Shown one piece after another: positions 58,637 to 64,000 of a stretch of 64,000 bases of DNA. The position numbers were made by a program, and so were the translations under genes. Below the pieces are notes generated by a model. It saw only the letters and a list, made by a program, of their open reading frames with translations, made no database searches and was not told the origin of the DNA. Numbering within the stretch: position 1 is the stretch's first letter; the number at the start of each line of letters is the position of its first letter. This stretch comes from Astrocystis sublimbata (taxonomy: Eukaryota; Ascomycota; Sordariomycetes; Xylariales; Xylariaceae), in the NCBI GenBank assembly GCA_022453515.1, contig JAJNNY010000001.1, positions 558,001 through 622,000 on the forward strand, in the 5' to 3' direction.

Positions 58637-60269
58637 TTACTGACTCTTGTGAGCTTGCGATATCGATGCCAAGCTCCCCTTGACGGTATCAAAAGCATCA
58701 TTCGCATCAGCCCTCCAACTAGACACAGCTACACGAACAGCAGGCTTCCCATCCCAGCTAGTCCCACTCACGTACCACTGGTTACCCTCGTTAATCCGCT
58801 GGACCAGCACCTGATTGAGTGCGTCGTCTCTGGCACGGAACAGAACCACGATGTGAATGTCTTTTTTAATATCGAGGGGTTTAGACCCCGCGTCCGGCAG
58901 TAATATGTAGTCATCACAGGATTGTATGGCTCTAGCAACAGCACGCGCAGTGACGACCATGCGCTCCATCATGGTTGATATCCCCTGCCTACCCTCGCTC
59001 ATCAGCACAGCGTAGACGGGCAGTGCGCGGAAGCGTCGGGAGTTCTCGAGCCCGATGTTCAAGGGACTTTGGATCTGTGCAGCACTGTCCGACGAGAGAT
59101 AGGCGGCGTTGGGGTTCTTGAAGACGTCATTTAGTACAGACGACTGCCGAGTGAAGAATATCCCGTTGTCGTAGGGCTGGCGGTTGCATTGTTAGTGAGG
59201 CTATCCCGGTCTGGAATTGTTCACGGCCCAACCCACCACATTCAATAATTTGTGTCCATCGATAGTCATGCTATCACACAATTCCAACCCAGCATTCGCT
59301 TTGTGGAGTGCGGCGTAATCGTCCGTTGTAGGCAATACTCGAGCAAAGATCCCAAATGCTATGACAAAGTTAGCTACCGTGATTGTAAGTAAGGGGTTGA
59401 GACTGCCGCGGACCTCCGTCGACATGGATCCAAGCTTGGTATTTGTCCGCCAACTGCCGAAGCCTCGTCATGTCCTCGATGCCCGTGGTAGCGAATCGGC
59501 CCGTGTTGACCTCGCCGGCGCTGATAGCGATGATGCTCGCAACCTTCTCACGTTGCAGTTCCCGCTCGACGGCATCTATGTCCAGGCGCCACGGCTCAGC
59601 ATCGCTGAACGGCAGGCTCTTGACGGATGCACGTCCAAGTCCAACTACGGACGCTGCTTTCGAAAGCGAACTGTGCCCCATGCTTGTCAAGACTTGAATT
59701 TCCTCAACGCCTGCCTTTGCGCAAGCCTTCAAGAATCCGACTTCACCGACGGAGCCGGTTCCTTCAGGTAGTCTCGACGTAATGACTGCCTCGCGACCAC
59801 ATGCCAAGCCCAAGATATTGCTGCCCGTGGCTCCCGTGGTGAATGTTCTGCCCAGCCAACGCTCCGGCTCGCCTAGATTCAACAAGGGCAGCAACATCTT
59901 CAACGCCGCATCCTCGACCTCGGTAGAAATTGTTTGAGTGGGAAGATGCACTTGGACATTTTGATCGTAAGCGGTGACGATGTTGTCTGCTAGCTCGGCG
60001 ATTGGGAGCGCTGAGCCGGTGACAAACCCCCAATATCGGCCGCTTCGGTTCTCCCCGTTGAATGCGGGCACGATGTCATTCATGAGGTGATCGAAAGTGG
60101 CATTCGGGCCCAGGCCAGAGAGATACTTGTCAGTAGTGGCATCTGGAAGCGATGCTCTCGCATGCGATAGTTTGGCTGGGCCAGGTAGTGTAGGCGCATG
60201 CTCGCTCGGTGGAACAGCGGCCGCTTCCCTGATGCGACGCTGCGCTTGTTCTACGTCAAGGCTATCCAT
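58637..60269 (-). CDS. PLP-dependent group II decarboxylase
   Basis: Three exons in transcription order: 60269-59414, 59358-59237 and 59176-58637. Phases agree, giving 505 residues from MDSLDVEQAQ. The fold-type I decarboxylase layout is present: TTGATGSN for phosphate binding, HVDGAFG with the aspartate (D284) that pairs with the pyridine nitrogen, and DGHKLLNVPYDNG with the Schiff-base lysine K322. Relatives (aromatic L-amino acid, tyrosine, tryptophan, glutamate and related decarboxylases) remove CO2 from an amino acid to give an amine; the substrate here cannot be told. Donor 1 is GTCCGC, unusual after GT, but its intron has a GCTAAC branch site and CATAG acceptor and restores HVDGAFG. 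TTCTAG directly upstream of the ATG suggests a 5' UTR intron. The divergent neighbour is a methyltransferase. Confidence 0.92.
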
Positions 60270-62020
60270 ATTGACTCGGATGATCAACTTCACCTAGAAT
60301 AAGAAATCTGATGTAAGAATTTGCTTGAGCCTTCGGCTTCTGAGTTATAGCTTATGCGGACTCTGTATAGAGTGAGTCATCACTGCGAAACATTCAGTTC
60401 CCAACAACACATATATTTTCCCCAACGCACTCACCGATTGTGCAGTGGATCGTGTAATGCTGCTATCCGGTATTTGTCGTCCTCTTGGATATCGATCGCA
60501 AACTGTTGCCTCGACTTCACATCAGAGTAGTCTAAATAGACGCTACTCAAATCTTAGGTAATTAGCTTTCTGGGTCCAGTGAATTGCTTGTTGCCAGCTG
60601 CGAGATGAGATTGTGAATACAGTTACACAGCGGCCCAGGCTGACTTGAACAAGGCTGACAGTGACGAGTCGTTCAATAAGACAAGGAGGTGGGTGTCGTT
60701 CGTTATGATAGAAGGGTGAGTGAATATTCTAAAACCGTACCTAGCTGGACCAGATATAATACCGGCTCATACGATTCTTTGTGTAGAGTTTGGTGTATCA
60801 CAACTCACAATTACCCACCTGAAATGTTATTTTTAATAAAATAGGCTATGGCATTCATCCTCTAGGATCACGTCATTGAGATCTCGTAGACATATCACAA
60901 AAGCATAAGTTGCTCCATTTCAAAGGGCACTTGGCCTCGATTTGTACCGCAAATCACCTCTCTCAGGAGTGACCTCTCAGATGCATAAGCAACTGCTCAA
61001 ACCGCGGCTCTGAATATATATAATTCACACCGAGTATCCTTTAGGCAATTGGACACGTTGCAATCCATTGTTTTGTTGCAGTGGTCCTCCAGGAAAAGAA
61101 AGATATGGACAGCGTCACAGCATGCGTACCTCATAATTGCCTAGTTTGGCGATGCGGGGCTTCCAACTATGCACACGCGATATCCTGCTCGTATACAACA
61201 CCGCCCATTGGTTACGCCTTGAACAGAAGGACATGATCATATCATGAACTTGACTTTTTAGGTAATGGCAAACTACGCCTTTAGTACCCGAACTGAATCG
61301 GGATGATCTCAGCATATGCCTCGAGAAATCTTGACCGATAACTTGGAAGATAGCAGGCTTTATTGCTATTCGCTCAGAAACACAATCAACATAAAGAGGC
61401 GAACAATGGAGGTTAATAATAGAAATAGATTATCCAATAAAAGCCATCGAGAACGTCAATTTCCAATGGAAAACACGCCTGTGTGCCTCTCGATTGTTCT
61501 ACTTGTCTCTTACCAGTCTAGTCTATCGGCAGCAAAAGCCGATTCTAGAAGTTGTGGAGGTGGACTTTGCCTACACTAAGCCTCTTAATCTAGGGCATCC
61601 GAACTATTATACGGTCAATTCGTCAACGAGGCGCCGAACTACTGCATGAAGCCCGGGCGATCATTGGTACCTTTTTTTTTTTGGCAACATTCCTCACGTT
61701 TGGGTTAGCCAGAAGGCCCGGCTGGGATCTACATTGTAACCTGATTTTTGAGTATGGGTCTGTTTCCGGCAGGTTGGGATCATTTTCTTTTCTCCCTGGT
61801 GTCACATGCGTGTATAACCTCATGCTCAATTCCACATTCCTGGAACTTCACCCCATGTTCGCATGACACTCGCGCCCCGCTAGCTTCGAGAGCGAATTGA
61901 ATGTTGCCCATTTAGTCTTGCTTCTCTAATATATTCCCAGGCCGCTCCCGGAATTCGAGAGAAAGTTAAATTTTATTCATTCTGTTTTTCAAGCCTGGGC
62001 CATCTAACAAGAGAGGTTTA
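60270..62020. other. Upstream region between decarboxylase and methyltransferase genes
   Basis: 1.75 kb between divergent starts, AT-rich, with no supported gene. The half next to the decarboxylase probably holds its 5' leader and a leader intron. No binding site for a cluster-specific regulator can be named from sequence alone. Confidence 0.45.
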
Positions 62021-63952
62021 ATGTCTTCTCCGCAATCATATATCCCACAAGGCGATGATGCCATAGCGACTCACAAAATAAACGCATGCGGCGTAGATGA
62101 CGTGGCACATGACGCAGAACCGGAGACAGCACGAGCACCTACCGAACCACCATACGATTTGAATAACTTTCCCTTTACATTTGAGCATGCACGCGATGCC
62201 TCTCGTTCTATCAATATCGAACCTGATGTGAGAACGCCACGCCCACGCTGTAGATTGCAACTACCCGTGCTATTTGTGCCTCAACTGACATGACCGACCT
62301 GAAAGAGTGACCCTTCCATAACTCCAAGCTACGAATGGTGCGTTGGGTTGATACAGCTCTTTACATCACACGGCTAAACAGTCATTCCTTGATAAAATAG
62401 GGATGGCGAGTCTATCACCAGCAGTATAACAGCCTACAGAGAAGAAAACGGTAGAACATATCATGCATACAGTGACGGATGTATGTCCAGTTGCTTTCCC
62501 GCCTTTTGCTTTGTATTCGATTTCGTCGTGATTTATATACCATATTGGCTAACGGCTCCCCGTACACAAACACCAGCGTACCACTATCCCAATGACACCT
62601 TGGAGCTCGAGAGGCTGGACTGGCAGTATATCTGCCTCAAGCGTCTGTTCAACGGCAGGAACTACTTCGCCCCGTGGTCTGCGGACCAGCCGCCGAAGCG
62701 GATACTAGACCTAGCCACAGGCACGGGCATGTGGGCGATGGAGATGGCCGAGGAGTTCGAGGACTCCGTGGTCGTCGGCACGGATCTGTCGCCCATACAG
62801 CCTGAATATGTGCCGCCCAATGCCCACTTTTACATCCACGACGCGTAAGTTTGGAACTTTACTATTCAGTGATATTCGCATGCTACCTGGTGATCTGGAC
62901 AGTACCAGGTATCTTACGTAGTGCCTGGCAATTTGCTCGTAACCGACAAGTACCTATGGACCAGATGCTTGTCTCGATACTCCCGTCTACCAAGGTCGTG
63001 ATGCTGTTGAGTAGAAAGATGAAGGCAAGTCTTGTTATACGCAGTACGTTGACCAGATGGGCATTAGGAGACTAGATGACTGGTGGTGGCCAGACCCCTT
63101 CGATTATATACATGGTAAGTATACAAAATAGAGCGAGCCCTCGTCATAAGAGACCTGCCTAAAACTTACCCATAGCTTGCATCATACTAACATCAATGTA
63201 GTATGTCCTCTCTGGTATCCCTCTCGGCGGGGAGCAACTAGGCGTAATCTCTGCCCTAGCACGAACGATTGACACGGCCACCCTCGGGACCTAAATCTGA
63301 TATGCTGACAAGCCTAGATACGAATGGCGCTGGGCGCATGGGAGGACTTCGAGACGGAGGTGGCGCGCAAAGCCTTCGACCACCTCGAGCCCGGGGGATG
63401 GTTCGAGGCGCAGGAGCTTTTCCCGACGCTCCGGTGCGACGACGACTCGATGCCGGCGGACTGGCCGCCGAACCTGCTGTTCAACGACCTCGAGGACTGC
63501 GCGCGGCGGGAGCACCGGCCGCTGGACATCGCGACGACGTACAAGCAGGGGCTGATCAAGGCCGGCTTCGTCGACGTGACGGAGCAGGTGTACAAGATCC
63601 CCATCAACGGCTGGGCCAAGAGCAAGAACTGGAAGACGCTCGGCGACCTCTGGAACGTGAACTGCCTCGACGCCATCCAGGGCGTGGCCATGGCGCTACT
63701 GCATCGCGCGCGGGGCCTCAAGCGGCATCAGATCGAGGTGAGAATAAACCTGGTCATTGCTCATAGCATTGCGCAACGCTGGCATTGTGGGAAGAATCGC
63801 ATGTTTGCTGACTGCAAAACCAGATACACCTGATGGACACTCGACGAGCGCTCTCGGATAAAACAGTGCATGCGTATCAGAGCTGTTATGTGGTGTTGGG
63901 ACGGAAACCTGGCCGTGAGGAGACGGTCACACCATCTTCAGGCCATCAATGA
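62021..63952 (+). CDS. LaeA-like class I SAM-dependent methyltransferase
   Basis: Proposed exons: 62021-62227, 62411-62480, 62577-62844, 63071-63114, 63318-63737 and 63824-63952, about 379 residues. The family pattern is clear: AYREENGRTYHAYSDG, then YHYPNDTLELERLDWQ, the SAM-binding motif ILDLATGTGMWAMEMAEEF, the acidic VGTDLSPIQPEYVPPN, WWPDPFDYIH, and LEPGGWFEAQEL. LaeA-like proteins are putative methyltransferases, many acting on secondary metabolism or development; others are cluster tailoring enzymes. The model is not clean: the exon 2 and exon 4 acceptors are GAG rather than CAG or TAG, and exon 4 ends one base into a codon whereas exon 5 must start in phase 0, so a small exon is missed or the frame is broken there. 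The stop is 48 bases from the window end. It is divergent from the decarboxylase. Confidence 0.8.
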
Positions 63953-64000
63953 CAACAACGACAACAACGACGCAAATCATAGTAATTAGCTGTCGACGTA

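Overview
This window is nuclear DNA from a filamentous ascomycete (Pezizomycotina; Sordariomycetes is my best guess, not proven). The reasons are short GT-AG introns of about 45-160 bases with TACTAAC/CTAAC-like branch sites, widely spaced genes on both strands, and a fungal gene set (QutR-like repressor, Uds1 septation protein, kinesin-3 of the UncA/Unc104 type, LaeA-like methyltransferase, SWR1/NuA4 subunit Swc4). There is no operon, CRISPR array or bacterial feature. Some reading frames open with GTG or TTG, so each start was re-chosen at an ATG. Exon joins were worked out by hand from frame and splice sites.

Layout. 0.6-2.8 kb (-): QutR-like quinate repressor homologue. 6.0-7.0 kb (+): claudin-like four-span membrane protein. 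7.5-8.8 kb (-) and 9.8-11.0 kb (+): divergent WKF-domain protein and proteasome alpha-1 subunit. 12.1-14.3 kb: a doubtful ORF (-) and an unrecognised four-exon gene (+). 17.2-18.0 kb (+): RING-like/ankyrin protein. 23.3-25.6 kb (-): Uds1-family septation protein. 25.6-34.1 kb: gene-poor, holding a probably broken gene near 31 kb and a tRNA-like or SINE-like element near 30.5 kb. 34.1-36.6 kb (+): leukotriene A4 hydrolase/aminopeptidase with a basic N-terminal leader. 38.3-43.8 kb (+): kinesin-3. 46.3-46.9 kb (+): small secreted cysteine-containing protein. 48.5-50.4 kb (-) and 51.1-52.0 kb (+): divergent Swc4 and p24 cargo receptor. 53.5-55.2 kb (-): Yck-type casein kinase I. 58.6-60.3 kb (-) and 62.0-64.0 kb (+): divergent PLP-dependent decarboxylase and LaeA-like methyltransferase, a pair that could be the edge of a secondary-metabolite cluster.

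Most of the genes are housekeeping: proteolysis, transport along microtubules, the early secretory pathway, chromatin and signalling. They do not form one pathway. The accessory parts are the QutR homologue without quinate-pathway neighbours, the secreted protein, the 25.6-34.1 kb region and the right-hand pair. The clearest pattern not explained by genes is a 10-base palindrome, TACCTAGGTA, with seven exact intergenic copies where about 0.06 would be expected in random sequence. I found no convincing new multi-gene system.
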